Below are positions 8,114 through 17,352 of a DNA stretch of 51,442 nt, piece by piece. The stretch lies in contig CAZVCC010000018.1 in assembly GCA_964626015.1 (NCBI GenBank), forward strand, positions 1-51,442, given 5' to 3'. A program made the position numbers and the translations under genes. The stretch comes from CAIKZJ01 sp964626015. GTDB taxonomy: Bacteria; Bacteroidota; Ignavibacteria; Tepidaquicellales; Tepidaquicellaceae. Every line of letters begins with the position of its first letter. Position 1 is the first letter of the stretch. The notes below the pieces were generated by a model. It was not told where the DNA came from. It was given only the letters and a program-made list of their open reading frames with translations, and did no database searches.

Positions 8114-9499
8114 GTGCTGAATTTTATACCGCCAAATACGATAGATTTCGAGCAGCTTTGGTCGCTTATTTCATCCAGAAACAAGTGGTTTATAAAGCTG
8201 CGATTCATAATCGTTGCCGGATTTTCACTCTTTGTTATATTTACAAAAGAATTTTTTGGAATAGAATTTACGTCCGAACAACTCTGGGCTTATGCGATGA
8301 TTTCGGTAGCGCTATTCGTATTAAATTTAGGATTCAGCTTTATGGAAAATTCAGGTTTTGTACAAAACTCTGAATACGGGTTTAATCAGCTGCATTTTGC
8401 TTTCAATCAAATAATTGTTGACCTGCTTGCAATAGCCCTTATTTCCTACTATTCAGGCGGGATTGAAAGTCCTTTCTATATGTTTTTTGTGTTTCACATG
8501 ATAATCGGCAGCCTGATACTTCCCGGATACATTGTGTATATAATATGCGGGATTATCGTAGCTTATCTCGGAACATTTTCATTTCTGGAGTATTACGGTG
8601 TAGTTCCGCATCACAGTTTCGGTAATCTGCTTGAGGCTCCTTTATTCGATAATTACAGGTATATACTAATAGTAGTTTCTTCATTCGGAATTATGATGAT
8701 TGTAAGCGTGTATCTTGCTAACACGGTTGCACGTTCGCACTATCAGAGGTCGCAGCAATTAAAGCTTGCGCTTAACAGGCTTCGAGATGCAGAAAAGACC
8801 AAGATGAAATATACTATGGGAATAGTGCACGAAATTAAGAGTCCACTTGTAGGCGCACAGTCGAACATTGACCTGATACTCAACGGATTTACGGGTGAGG
8901 TAAGCAATGAAGTAAGCGATAAAATTAAAAGGACAAGAATAAGAACTGAAGAAGCAATTGCGATTATAAACGATATTTTAAAGATATCCAAGCTTAAGCT
9001 GCTGGACACACTTTCAAAAGAAGATGTTGATTTAGTAGAACTCTTTAACGATACTATATCAAAGAAAGAGTCACAAATCAAAAGCATGGACGTTGATGTT
9101 AAAATTATCGATGAGAGAAAGAATAAGAAAAAGACTAAACTTGACAGGCCACTTTTTGAACTTGTTGTATCCAATTTGGTAGGAAATGCAGTTAAGTATA
9201 ATTCACCAGGAGGAGAAGTAAGAATATTTCTGAGAAATATTGATAACGATGAAATAGAGGTTGTTGTAGCGGATGACGGAATGGGTATTCCGGATGAGGA
9301 TAAGGGAAAAATGTTTCACGATTTTTACAGAGCAAACAACGTAAGAAAAAAAGGAATAGAAGGAACAGGGCTGGGACTCTCAGTGGTAAAGGAAATAATT
9401 GAACAGCACGACGGCGAGATAATTTTTCACAGCCCATCCAGGATAACAAAAGAAGGCAGAAAAGGAACAGAGTTTGTAATTACGCTGCCGAATATTTAA
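8114..9499 (+). CDS. Membrane-bound sensor histidine kinase
   Basis: Orphan two-component sensor: autophosphorylates on His and should pass phosphate to a response regulator not present nearby. About six hydrophobic segments fill residues 25-205 (for example FIIVAGFSLFVIFTKEFF and YILIVVSSFGIMMIVSVYL) with no large external sensor domain. The dimerisation/His box is MGIVHEIKSPL (His near residue 239). The ATPase domain has the N box LVVSNLVGNAVKYN (about 350-362), G1 VADDGMGIPD, F box FHDFYRA and G2 GTGLGLSVV. Start is GTG at 8114; the overlapping ATG at 8112 meets a stop two codons later. It converges with chrA and the two stop codons share TTAA. Confidence 0.93.
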   Translation: MLNFIPPNTIDFEQLWSLISSRNKWFIKLRFIIVAGFSLFVIFTKEFFGIEFTSEQLWAYAMISVALFVLNLGFSFMENSGFVQNSEYGFNQLHFAFNQIIVDLLAIALISYYSGGIESPFYMFFVFHMIIGSLILPGYIVYIICGIIVAYLGTFSFLEYYGVVPHHSFGNLLEAPLFDNYRYILIVVSSFGIMMIVSVYLANTVARSHYQRSQQLKLALNRLRDAEKTKMKYTMGIVHEIKSPLVGAQSNIDLILNGFTGEVSNEVSDKIKRTRIRTEEAIAIINDILKISKLKLLDTLSKEDVDLVELFNDTISKKESQIKSMDVDVKIIDERKNKKKTKLDRPLFELVVSNLVGNAVKYNSPGGEVRIFLRNIDNDEIEVVVADDGMGIPDEDKGKMFHDFYRANNVRKKGIEGTGLGLSVVKEIIEQHDGEIIFHSPSRITKEGRKGTEFVITLPNI

Positions 9500-10668
9500 G
9501 TATAAAACTTTATTACAATACCTGCAGCAGCGGCTATAATTATTAAATAGTAAGGTTTTAGTTTAGTCGAGAAAAGAACGATACCTGCCAGCAAAAATAA
9601 TCCCAAAGTCCATAGGTCGAATATAGCATCATACGAAAGAAAATATGCTACAGTAATGATAGCAGCTATTGCGGCTGCGTTAGCGCCTTTTAATGCAGAC
9701 AGAAGATAAAAGTTATCCTTTATCTTATCGATTATCTGTGCGACAATCATTACTAAAACAAAAGAAGGAAGGAATACCGAGACCGTTGCGAGCAGTGAAC
9801 CTGCAAATCCTGAGACCATATATCCGATAAATGTCGAAGTAATTACCACCGGTCCCGGAGTAATTTGCCCGAATGCAATTCCGTCAAGAAATTCTTTTGA
9901 AGTAAGCCATTGAAAGTTTACGACAACATCCTGCCTGAGTACACCAATTATAACGAAACCGCTGCCGTATGTCAGTCCACCTGCCTTCATAAAAACGTAA
10001 ACGATATCAAGCAGCTTACCGTTAAGTTGATTAAAGAAGTTCAGGATAACTCCTGAAAAATCTTTCAGGGCAAGAATTAAAGCGCCGAATAGTATTATAC
10101 TAAAAGAATTCACCTTGTTACTTTTAACCACTTTTTCTACAGAATAATAAATCAAAGCAATTACAGCAAATAAAGCAATAAGCAAAAGAATGTGCAGTTT
10201 AAAAAATACTGAGATTGCTATTGCCGAAAAGAACAGTACATACTGGAATACATCCTTTTGAAATACGTTACGGCTAAGGTTGTAACCGGAATAAAAAATG
10301 ATTGCGATAATAACAGGACTGATTCCGTAAAGAGCCCAAGCAACATAATTAACGTCTCTGAATTCTTTGTAGAAGACAGAAAACAAAAGTACAAAAACAA
10401 AAGATGGAAGAACCAATCCGATACCTGCAAGCACTGCAGCCCAGAAACCTTTTTTGAAATAACAGAAATATAAAGCAAACTGAAATGCAAGGGGACCCGG
10501 ACAGATTTGGGAGAAACCGAAATATCTTTTGAACTCATCGAGTGTCATCCATTTTTTATCAAAAACGAGGTCGCGTCTGATATAATCAATTATAGCAAGG
10601 GGTCCCCCAAACCCCGCTATTCCAAGATACAAAAAATACTTAAATATCTTTAGATTGGAAATCTGCAT
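9496..10668 (-). CDS. chrA: Chromate transporter, ChrA family
   Basis: Predicted inner-membrane protein of the CHR family, whose characterised members export chromate by proton antiport; some members may have other anionic substrates. The 390-residue chain has the long bidomain form. The N-terminal half carries GFGGPLAIIDYIRRDLV and FSQICPGPLAFQFALY. The C-terminal half repeats the pattern with LTYGSGFVIIGVLRQDVV and FGQITPGPVVITSTFIGY. Each half has about five to six membrane segments. It is downstream of the pterin dehydratase gene (3 bp gap) and probably cotranscribed with icd and phhB, an odd set for metal resistance, so chromate as the in vivo substrate is uncertain. Confidence 0.9.
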   Translation of the reverse strand: MQISNLKIFKYFLYLGIAGFGGPLAIIDYIRRDLVFDKKWMTLDEFKRYFGFSQICPGPLAFQFALYFCYFKKGFWAAVLAGIGLVLPSFVFVLLFSVFYKEFRDVNYVAWALYGISPVIIAIIFYSGYNLSRNVFQKDVFQYVLFFSAIAISVFFKLHILLLIALFAVIALIYYSVEKVVKSNKVNSFSIILFGALILALKDFSGVILNFFNQLNGKLLDIVYVFMKAGGLTYGSGFVIIGVLRQDVVVNFQWLTSKEFLDGIAFGQITPGPVVITSTFIGYMVSGFAGSLLATVSVFLPSFVLVMIVAQIIDKIKDNFYLLSALKGANAAAIAAIITVAYFLSYDAIFDLWTLGLFLLAGIVLFSTKLKPYYLIIIAAAAGIVIKFYT

Positions 10669-10671
10669 TTA

Positions 10672-10953
10672 CTATGCATACTTATTTATCTCAATCGCAA
10701 TTTCTATATCTTTTTGTGTAATGCCACCGGCTGTGTGTGTTGAAAATGATACTTCAATTTCAGCGTACTTCATTAAAAGATAATCGGGATGATGGTCGAA
10801 CTGCTGGCAGATTGTTCCTATAGTTGAAACGAGTCCAACGGATGCTGGCCATCCTTTTGTTTTGAAGGTTTTCTTAATTGAATTACCCTCCACAAACCAT
10901 CCTTTAACTTCTTTGATTCTCTCTAAAACTAAATCGGGATTTAATTTTTCCAT
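10672..10953 (-). CDS. phhB: 4a-hydroxytetrahydrobiopterin dehydratase (pterin-4-alpha-carbinolamine dehydratase)
   Basis: Dehydrates 4a-hydroxytetrahydropterin, recycling the cofactor of aromatic amino acid hydroxylases; in bacteria lacking those, the family is also linked to molybdopterin or folate metabolism. The 93-residue chain is the usual length. It contains the family motif FDHHPDY with its His-His-Pro, the spaced aromatic residue (KYAEIEVSFSTHTAGG) with the third His, and the downstream Asp (TQKDIEIA). Lies between icd (10 bp) and chrA (3 bp) in the same direction. No phenylalanine hydroxylase is seen in the window. Confidence 0.92.
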   Translation of the reverse strand: MEKLNPDLVLERIKEVKGWFVEGNSIKKTFKTKGWPASVGLVSTIGTICQQFDHHPDYLLMKYAEIEVSFSTHTAGGITQKDIEIAIEINKYA

Positions 10954-10963
10954 TTTACATTAT

Positions 10964-12403
10964 TTATTGAGAAAAACCTGCAGAGCCGTCGAAGTTGTAA
11001 AGATTTTCAATCTTTATAAAATCAAAACCGGTTTCCCTTAATTTTGCAAGGAGGTCAATTATATTGTTGTGATTTATTACTCCGCCTTTTTCCTTGCTCA
11101 TAAACCTGCATCTGTACTGGTCAACACAGTTAATGTACGGAGATCCGTCCGGATAAACATTGACACCTCTGTTGCTGATAGTAATAAGTTTAAGATTATC
11201 AGACTTAATTCTTTTCAGCATATTACCAAGGTCGGCAGGCTTGCCGCTGTTCCAGTCGAGGAAAACATCAACGCCCACAAGGTCTTTTCTTTCTTCTTCG
11301 CGTTTCTTTTCTGTAACGGAATCAACTCTGTGCGAAGGGTTTGAAGAATATTCAACAACTTTAAAGGTTGATGGTTTCTGACCAATACGTTCAATAACTG
11401 CCTGAGCGAATTCCTTCGTGCCGACGGGTGTTGTATGATGAACTTCATCGTTAACATCATAAGTGTGAATTCCGTCTTCGAGAGTTTTTAGCCATGCATT
11501 ATGCACCTTTGAAGCAACTTCCGGTTGTCCAATATGAACAAGCATCATAACTGCGCCGAGCAGCAATCCTGAAGGGTTCGCAGAATTTTGCCCTGCTCTT
11601 CTTGGAGCTGAGCCGTGAATAGCTTCGAACATTGCAAACTCTTCGCCAATGTTTGCAGAGCCTGCAAGCCCAACTGAGCCTGTCATCTGTGCAGTAACGT
11701 CTGAAAGAATATCACCGTAAAGATTTTCCATAACGATAACGTCAAACTGCTCGGGTGTGGTTGCGAGTTTAGCAGCACCTATATCAACAATCCAAACTTC
11801 TTTTTCAAGGTCGGGATACTCCTCTCCGATTTCGTTAAATATTTTGTGGAACATACCGTCCGTGATTTTCATAATATTATCCTTGACGAAACACGTAACT
11901 TTCTTTCTGTTGTTATTCGTTGCAAACTCGAATGCATATCTAACAATCTTTTCTGTTCCGGGTCTTGAAATAACCTTCAATGCCTGTGTAACCTGTCTTG
12001 ACTGTCTGTACTCAATACCCGCATAAAGGTCTTCTTCATTTTCCCTAATGATAACAATATCCATTACAGTATGCTTTGTTCTGATGAAAGGATGATAAGA
12101 AACACAAGGTCTTACGTTAGCATAAAGCCCGAACATTTTTCTTGTGGCTACGTTTAAACTTTTATAACCGCTGCCCTGTGGTGTTGTGATAGGGGCTTTA
12201 AGGAAAACCTTAGTGCGTTTAAGTGATTCCCATGATTCGGGAGCTATGCCTGTAGAGTTTCCGCTCAAATAAACTTTTTCTCCAATCTCAATAGTTTCAA
12301 TATCGAGTTCAGCACCTGCTGCGTTAATAATCTTTAAAGTCGCATCCATAATCTCGGGACCGATTCCGTCGCCATGCGCAACCGTAATTGGGGTTTTTGC
12401 CAT
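10964..12403 (-). CDS. icd: Isocitrate dehydrogenase, Thermus-type with C-terminal extension
   Basis: Oxidative decarboxylation of isocitrate to 2-oxoglutarate in the TCA cycle, probably NADP-linked. Family motifs include AHGDGIGPEI (N terminus), the isocitrate-binding stretch SLNVATRKMFGLYANVRP, REN(E)EDLYAGIEYRQ, VIVMENLYGDILSD (metal-binding Asp) and FEAIHGSAPRRAGQ. After about residue 335 an extra domain of roughly 140 residues follows, as in Thermus thermophilus isocitrate dehydrogenase. I start at ATG 12403: it follows a good ribosome site (gaaagg), whereas an in-frame TTG at 12418 lies inside that site. Length is then 479 residues. First gene of icd-phhB-chrA. Confidence 0.93.
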   Translation of the reverse strand: MAKTPITVAHGDGIGPEIMDATLKIINAAGAELDIETIEIGEKVYLSGNSTGIAPESWESLKRTKVFLKAPITTPQGSGYKSLNVATRKMFGLYANVRPCVSYHPFIRTKHTVMDIVIIRENEEDLYAGIEYRQSRQVTQALKVISRPGTEKIVRYAFEFATNNNRKKVTCFVKDNIMKITDGMFHKIFNEIGEEYPDLEKEVWIVDIGAAKLATTPEQFDVIVMENLYGDILSDVTAQMTGSVGLAGSANIGEEFAMFEAIHGSAPRRAGQNSANPSGLLLGAVMMLVHIGQPEVASKVHNAWLKTLEDGIHTYDVNDEVHHTTPVGTKEFAQAVIERIGQKPSTFKVVEYSSNPSHRVDSVTEKKREEERKDLVGVDVFLDWNSGKPADLGNMLKRIKSDNLKLITISNRGVNVYPDGSPYINCVDQYRCRFMSKEKGGVINHNNIIDLLAKLRETGFDFIKIENLYNFDGSAGFSQ

Positions 12404-12419
12404 TTTTCTACCTTTCAAG

Positions 12420-12649
12420 TATTAAATTATTTATCAAATTACAAATTAAGAAAAATAAAGTAAATATTAATAATTGTATGGATTAAATTAAGACTGTGAA
12501 AAATCAATTAATATTTGACTTTATAATAAGTTAAACGATAAAGTTTTTATTTTAGTTCGTTTAAAGCTAACCCTAATAAAAATGTGTACTTATTAACGAC
12601 TTTAATATTTACTCTAATATAATTTAATTACACAAAACAAATACACCTT
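12420..12649. promoter_or_regulatory. Divergent intergenic region between icd and the glycosylasparaginase gene
   Basis: About 230 bp of very AT-rich DNA must hold the promoters for both the minus-strand icd operon and the plus-strand asparaginase-xdh operon. Several TAtaaT-like and TTTG-type elements occur, but nothing distinctive enough to place a promoter with confidence. Confidence 0.4.
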
Positions 12650-13639
12650 ATGATAAACAGAAGAAAATTTATAAGGAACGTTTCATTGCTCGCGGGAGCA
12701 ATACCGTTCGTGAAACCAGTTAACCTTAGCAGGTTTGCAAAAAGTTCGGGAAATATGCCTTTAGTACTTTCCACATGGAATTTCGGTATACCGGCAAATG
12801 AAGAGGCTTTCAGAATTTTGTCAAACGGAGGGCGTGCGCTGGATGCAGTTGAATCGGGCGTTAAAGTAACTGAAGCCGATCCTAAGGTAAACACTGTCGG
12901 ATACGGCGGTCTGCCCGACCGTGACGGACATGTTACGCTTGATGCATGCATTATGGATGAAAATTACGGATGCGGATCGGTGATGTTTCTTGAAGGAATC
13001 AAACATCCTATATCTGTTGCGCGTGCCGTGATGGAGAAAACACCGCATATTGTATTTGCAGGCGAAGGCGCATTGCAGTTTGCTTTGCAGAATGGTTTTA
13101 AAAAAGAGAATCTTCTAACGCCTGAATCGGAAGCTGCATGGAAAGAGTGGCTAAAGACGGGTATATATAAGCCGTGGGAGAAGAAAGACTGGGATGAGGA
13201 AAATTCACACGATACTATTGGAATGATTGCGATTGATAAAAGTGGTAACCTATCAGGTGCTTGTACAACAAGCGGTTTGAAGTTCAAGATGCACGGGAGA
13301 GTTGGCGATTCACCAATAATTGGTGCGGCTCTTTATGTCGATAATGAAGTCGGTGCTGCTGTTGCTACCGGAGTGGGTGAGGAAGTTATACGTATTGCAG
13401 GAGGGCATACGGTTGTCGAATTAATGCGCAATGGTTACAATCCTGCTGATGCATGCAAAGGGGCTATCGAAAGAGTTGTAAAAATAAACAAAGAGAAGTC
13501 TAAAGACCTACAGGTCGGATTTCTTGCTTTGAATAAGTTTGGAGAGTACGGAGCTTATGCGATTCAGAAAGGGTTTGAGTACGCAGTTTATTCGGATTCC
13601 GAGAAGAATGTGTTAAAGCAATCTTTAAGCTTAATATAA
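12650..13639 (+). CDS. N4-(beta-N-acetylglucosaminyl)-L-asparaginase (glycosylasparaginase), Tat-type export signal
   Basis: Ntn hydrolase that splits the amide bond between Asn and GlcNAc of glycoasparagines (or beta-aspartyl peptides). The precursor should self-cleave before Thr189 in HDTIGMIAID, making that Thr the N-terminal nucleophile of the beta subunit. Matching family stretches are STWNFGIPANE, RALDAVESG, VGYGGLPDRDG, ACTTSGLKFKMHGRVGDSPIIGAA and ATGVGEEVIR. The N terminus (MINRRKFIRNVSLLAGAIPF) has a Tat-like twin-arginine motif followed by a hydrophobic stretch, consistent with folded export. It stands 15 bp before xdhA, so probably leads that operon, which would couple nitrogen release from glycoasparagine and purines. 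Confidence 0.92.
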   Translation: MINRRKFIRNVSLLAGAIPFVKPVNLSRFAKSSGNMPLVLSTWNFGIPANEEAFRILSNGGRALDAVESGVKVTEADPKVNTVGYGGLPDRDGHVTLDACIMDENYGCGSVMFLEGIKHPISVARAVMEKTPHIVFAGEGALQFALQNGFKKENLLTPESEAAWKEWLKTGIYKPWEKKDWDEENSHDTIGMIAIDKSGNLSGACTTSGLKFKMHGRVGDSPIIGAALYVDNEVGAAVATGVGEEVIRIAGGHTVVELMRNGYNPADACKGAIERVVKINKEKSKDLQVGFLALNKFGEYGAYAIQKGFEYAVYSDSEKNVLKQSLSLI

Positions 13640-13654
13640 GAATTTATTATCATT

Positions 13655-15073
13655 ATGAAAGTACAACTAAAATTTATTTGTAATAAGGAAATTATTTCGG
13701 GTGATTTCAATCCTTCAATGACAGTGCTTGATTTTTTAAGGAATATGAAAGAACTAAAGGGTACTAAAGAAGGATGCAGGGAAGGCGATTGCGGAGCCTG
13801 TACAGTGCTTGTTGGTAAGCTAACAGGAAATTACGTGCACTACAAAAATATTAATTCCTGTCTTCTGCCGCTGGGCGATATAGACGGCAAGCATCTTGTT
13901 TCCATTGAAGGTCTGAATATTGACGGAATGAATTTATTCCAGCAGTTTCTTGTGAGTAACGGCGGGACGCAGTGCGGGTTCTGCACTCCGGGATTTGTAA
14001 TGTCTTTTGCTGCTTATTTGCTTACTTCGGATGTGTTCGATATAAAAACAGCAAAAGATTATCTGACGGGAAATCTCTGCCGGTGTACCGGTCATAAGGG
14101 AATACTGAGTTCAGCAGAAGAAGTCATTGATATATTAAAAAAGAAGGAAGTACATTCAGACAGATTAAAGTTTCTATCTGATAATAAACTGATACCTGAA
14201 TATTTTGGATTAGTAGCATCAAAGCTCAAACAAATTGCAAAAACAAAATCTTTGCATTCCTACGATGGTATTAAGCAAATCGTTTCAGGAGGAACTGACA
14301 TTTATGTTCAGAAGGGAGAGACCATTTCAAATATTGATATTTCCCTGATCTCTGAAATGCTTTCCGATGAGAAGGTTAAGATTTTTGGAGATGATTGTGT
14401 AGTTTCCGCTGCGGCTTCAGTGGCTGACCTTGAATCGTCAGCTATATTTAACCGTATGTTTCCTGATTTTAAAAATATAGCAGAGCTGTTTGGTTCGAGG
14501 CAAATCAGATACAGGGCTACTGTCGGCGGTAATATAAACAATGCCTCGCCTATTGGAGATTTGACTATATTCTTTCTTTCTCTTAATGCCAAAATAACAC
14601 TTCTGGCAAAAGGTATCTCAAGAGAGATTTTCCTTAAGGATTATTTTAAAGGATATAAGACTCTTGATAAGAATGCCGATGAAATAATGACAAAACTAAT
14701 ATTCAGGATTCCGGACAGTACCTTTAAAAACAGTTTTGAAAAAGTTTGTAAAAGAAAGTATCTTGATATAGCAAGCGTGAACACTGCCTTCTCATGCAGC
14801 GTTTCTGAAAACAAATTCAGTGATGTTCACATTTCAGCAGGCGGAGTTGCTCCTGTACCTTTGTACCTCGGGAAAACCTCGCAGTTAATCGAAGGAAAAG
14901 AAATTAATATTGAAAACATTAACAGAGCAATGGAATACGTTCAGGAAGAAATATCGCCTATTTCAGATGTTAGGGGTTCTGCTGATTATAAAAAACTTCT
15001 TCTGAGAAACCTGATGTATGCACATTTTATCAAGCTTTTCCCGGAAGTTATTAATGAGGAGGTGTTGATATGA
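13655..15073 (+). CDS. xdhA: Xanthine dehydrogenase small subunit (2Fe-2S and FAD)
   Basis: Electron-transfer subunit of a molybdenum hydroxylase that oxidises hypoxanthine/xanthine to urate with NAD+. Residues 1-160 form the two [2Fe-2S] domains: GCREGDCGACTV (plant-type cluster) and CGFCTPGFVMS followed by GNLCRCTGHKGI. Residues 195-470 form the FAD domain, with the binding stretch GGTDIYVQ and RYRATVGGNINNASPIGD. The two-domain arrangement and 472-residue length match bacterial XdhA. Its TGA stop overlaps the start of xdhB (ATGA), so the two are translationally coupled, and the xdhB ribosome site (gaggaggtg) lies inside the end of this gene. Confidence 0.95.
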   Translation: MKVQLKFICNKEIISGDFNPSMTVLDFLRNMKELKGTKEGCREGDCGACTVLVGKLTGNYVHYKNINSCLLPLGDIDGKHLVSIEGLNIDGMNLFQQFLVSNGGTQCGFCTPGFVMSFAAYLLTSDVFDIKTAKDYLTGNLCRCTGHKGILSSAEEVIDILKKKEVHSDRLKFLSDNKLIPEYFGLVASKLKQIAKTKSLHSYDGIKQIVSGGTDIYVQKGETISNIDISLISEMLSDEKVKIFGDDCVVSAAASVADLESSAIFNRMFPDFKNIAELFGSRQIRYRATVGGNINNASPIGDLTIFFLSLNAKITLLAKGISREIFLKDYFKGYKTLDKNADEIMTKLIFRIPDSTFKNSFEKVCKRKYLDIASVNTAFSCSVSENKFSDVHISAGGVAPVPLYLGKTSQLIEGKEINIENINRAMEYVQEEISPISDVRGSADYKKLLLRNLMYAHFIKLFPEVINEEVLI

Positions 15074-17352
15074 ACAATTATGATTCAATAAGACACGTAA
15101 AAGGTGAGTCTTTATTCCTTGACGACTTAAGCATTCCTGCTTCAACCTTGCATGGAGCGGTATATTCTTCTCCGATAGCTCACGGGAAAATAAACAGCAT
15201 TAACTTTGAAGATGCAAAAAATTCTGAGGGTGTTGTCGCAATATTTACTTACAAAGATATTCCGGGTGAAAATCAGATAGGTGGTATAATTCGGGATGAA
15301 AAACTTTTTGCTGATAACGAAGTTGAGTTTATCGGTGAGCCGATTGCCTTTATAGTAGCGAGAACTCAGGCACAGGCGCGTGCAGCGGTCAAAAAAGTGA
15401 AAGCAGATTACAAACCTCTTGAAGTCATCACTGACCCGAAAGAAGCCTTTAAGAAAAACAGTCTGATTGTTAAAACACCAAAAGTTTATCAAAATGGAAA
15501 TATTGAGGATGCATGGGAAAAATGCGATGTGATAGTGGAGGATACCGTAGAATCGGGCGGGCAGGAGCATCTTTATCTGGAAACTCAGGCTGCTGTTACT
15601 TTTCCCGCAGAGGGTAACGGAATTAAAATAATATCCTCAACTCAAAGCCCTACAACTGTTCAGAGAATAGCATCGAGAGTTTTAAACCTTCCTGCACATT
15701 CCATTGAATCTGAAGTTGTACGGCTCGGCGGCGGGTTTGGAGGCAAGGAAGATCAGGCAACGGCTTGGGCTGTAATGACAGCACTCGCTGCATACAAGCT
15801 GAAGAAGCCTGTTAAACTCATACTCGCAAGGCATGATGATATGAGACTGACAGGAAAGCGCCATCCTTATATTTCTGATTATAAAATCGGTCTTTCAAAA
15901 GAAGGCAAGATTCTTGCTTACGAAGTAACGTACTATCAGAATTCGGGTGCTGCCGCAGATTTATCGACTGCAATTCTCGACAGAACTCTTTCGCATTGCA
16001 CCAACAGCTATTTTATACCAAACGTTAAGGCTACAGGATGGTGCTGCAAAACAAATCTTGCTCCTAACACTGCATTCAGGGGATTCGGCGGTCCGCAGGG
16101 AATGTTTGTTATAGAATCCGCTATACATAAAGCTTCGAAGGAACTTGGGCTCGATGTTCACCGGATACAATCGGTTAATCTATTCAATGAAGGAGAAGAA
16201 TTTCCTTTCGGACAGAAAACTGAAAACTGTAAAGCGCAAGTATGTTTTGATACTCTTAACAAAAAGATTGATATCGAAAAAGTAAAGAAAGAGACCGAAG
16301 ATTTTAACTCAGAGAACAAACTTTTTAAAAAGGGTTTTGCATTAATGCCGATATGTTTCGGCATATCATTTACAAACACAATGCTGAATCAGGCAAGTTC
16401 TTTGGTTCATGTCTATAATGACGGCAGTGTCGGTGTTAGTACGGGTGCAGTCGAAATGGGGCAGGGTGTTAACATGAAGATTCGGCAGATTGCCGCTTCG
16501 GTTTTTGGGATTGATGTGGCTAATATAAAATCCGAAACCACGAACACAACAAGAAATGCTAATACGTCGGCTACGGCGGCAAGCAGCGGTGCGGATATGA
16601 ACGGCAACGCAACTCTTATAGCTTGCAGAAACATTCTCGAAAGACTCGTAAAATTTTATAAAGCGAAGAATAATCTTGAAGAAACTGATATTGTCGAAGT
16701 TCAGTATGAAAAGTTGTATCTGAACGGCATCGAACGTGAAGAAACCTGGAAAGAGCTTGTTCTTCAGGCTTACATGAATAGAATTGACCTATCCGAGCAT
16801 GCATTCTATGCTACTCCCGAAATATTTTTTGATACAAAAACAAATAAGGGTAAACCATTTGCTTATCACGTTTACGGTACTGCTTTAATAACTGCTAAGG
16901 TTGACTGCCTCAGAGGAACTTACGAGATTGAAAACGTTCATGCTGTTCACGATTTCGGACAGAGTATCAATAAAGTTATCGACAGAAGCCAGGCAGAAGG
17001 CGCATTAATGCAGGGCATTGGATGGATGACCATGGAAGAAATTCTTCATGACAAAGAGGGTAAACTTCTGACCAGCACTCTTTCCGCTTATAAAGTCCCC
17101 GACATTAATTTTACTCCTAAAGTTCTTGAAATAGATTTTCTTGAGAATTCATTCAATAAATCAGGTCCTTTAAATTCAAAGGCAATAGGCGAGCCTCCTT
17201 TTATGTACGGCATAGCTGCTTACTTTGCAATACGTAATGCAGTTGAAGCATTTAATAAAGATGCTGAAATTATCTATACATCTCCTATGACGCCTGAAAG
17301 AGTGTTGATGAGCTTATACAAAGGTAAACATCTTATTAAATCAAGTACGTAA
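15070..17352 (+). CDS. xdhB: Xanthine dehydrogenase molybdopterin-binding subunit
   Basis: Catalytic subunit carrying the molybdenum cofactor. The 760 residues show family features in order: LFLDDLSIP, EPIAFIVA, EVVRLGGGFGGKE (Moco site, about residue 220), AFRGFGGPQGMFVIE with the substrate-site Arg (about 340), GAVEMGQGVNMK, SSGADMNGNA, and near the C terminus KAIGEPPFMYGIA, whose Glu corresponds to the catalytic base that activates the Mo-bound hydroxyl. Size matches bacterial XdhB. It overlaps xdhA by 4 bp, and its TAA stop shares one base with the xdhC start (TAATG). Confidence 0.95.
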   Translation: MNNYDSIRHVKGESLFLDDLSIPASTLHGAVYSSPIAHGKINSINFEDAKNSEGVVAIFTYKDIPGENQIGGIIRDEKLFADNEVEFIGEPIAFIVARTQAQARAAVKKVKADYKPLEVITDPKEAFKKNSLIVKTPKVYQNGNIEDAWEKCDVIVEDTVESGGQEHLYLETQAAVTFPAEGNGIKIISSTQSPTTVQRIASRVLNLPAHSIESEVVRLGGGFGGKEDQATAWAVMTALAAYKLKKPVKLILARHDDMRLTGKRHPYISDYKIGLSKEGKILAYEVTYYQNSGAAADLSTAILDRTLSHCTNSYFIPNVKATGWCCKTNLAPNTAFRGFGGPQGMFVIESAIHKASKELGLDVHRIQSVNLFNEGEEFPFGQKTENCKAQVCFDTLNKKIDIEKVKKETEDFNSENKLFKKGFALMPICFGISFTNTMLNQASSLVHVYNDGSVGVSTGAVEMGQGVNMKIRQIAASVFGIDVANIKSETTNTTRNANTSATAASSGADMNGNATLIACRNILERLVKFYKAKNNLEETDIVEVQYEKLYLNGIEREETWKELVLQAYMNRIDLSEHAFYATPEIFFDTKTNKGKPFAYHVYGTALITAKVDCLRGTYEIENVHAVHDFGQSINKVIDRSQAEGALMQGIGWMTMEEILHDKEGKLLTSTLSAYKVPDINFTPKVLEIDFLENSFNKSGPLNSKAIGEPPFMYGIAAYFAIRNAVEAFNKDAEIIYTSPMTPERVLMSLYKGKHLIKSST

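Noticed and set aside
8158..9449. Additional small ORFs within the histidine kinase gene on both strands
   Set aside because: All lie inside the kinase coding sequence, which has continuous domain support from the membrane segments to the G2 box.
12404..12418. TTG at 12418 as the start of isocitrate dehydrogenase
   Set aside because: It lies in the ribosome-binding sequence (gaaagg) of the ATG at 12403, and the protein from that ATG begins as the family does (MAKTPITVAHGDG).
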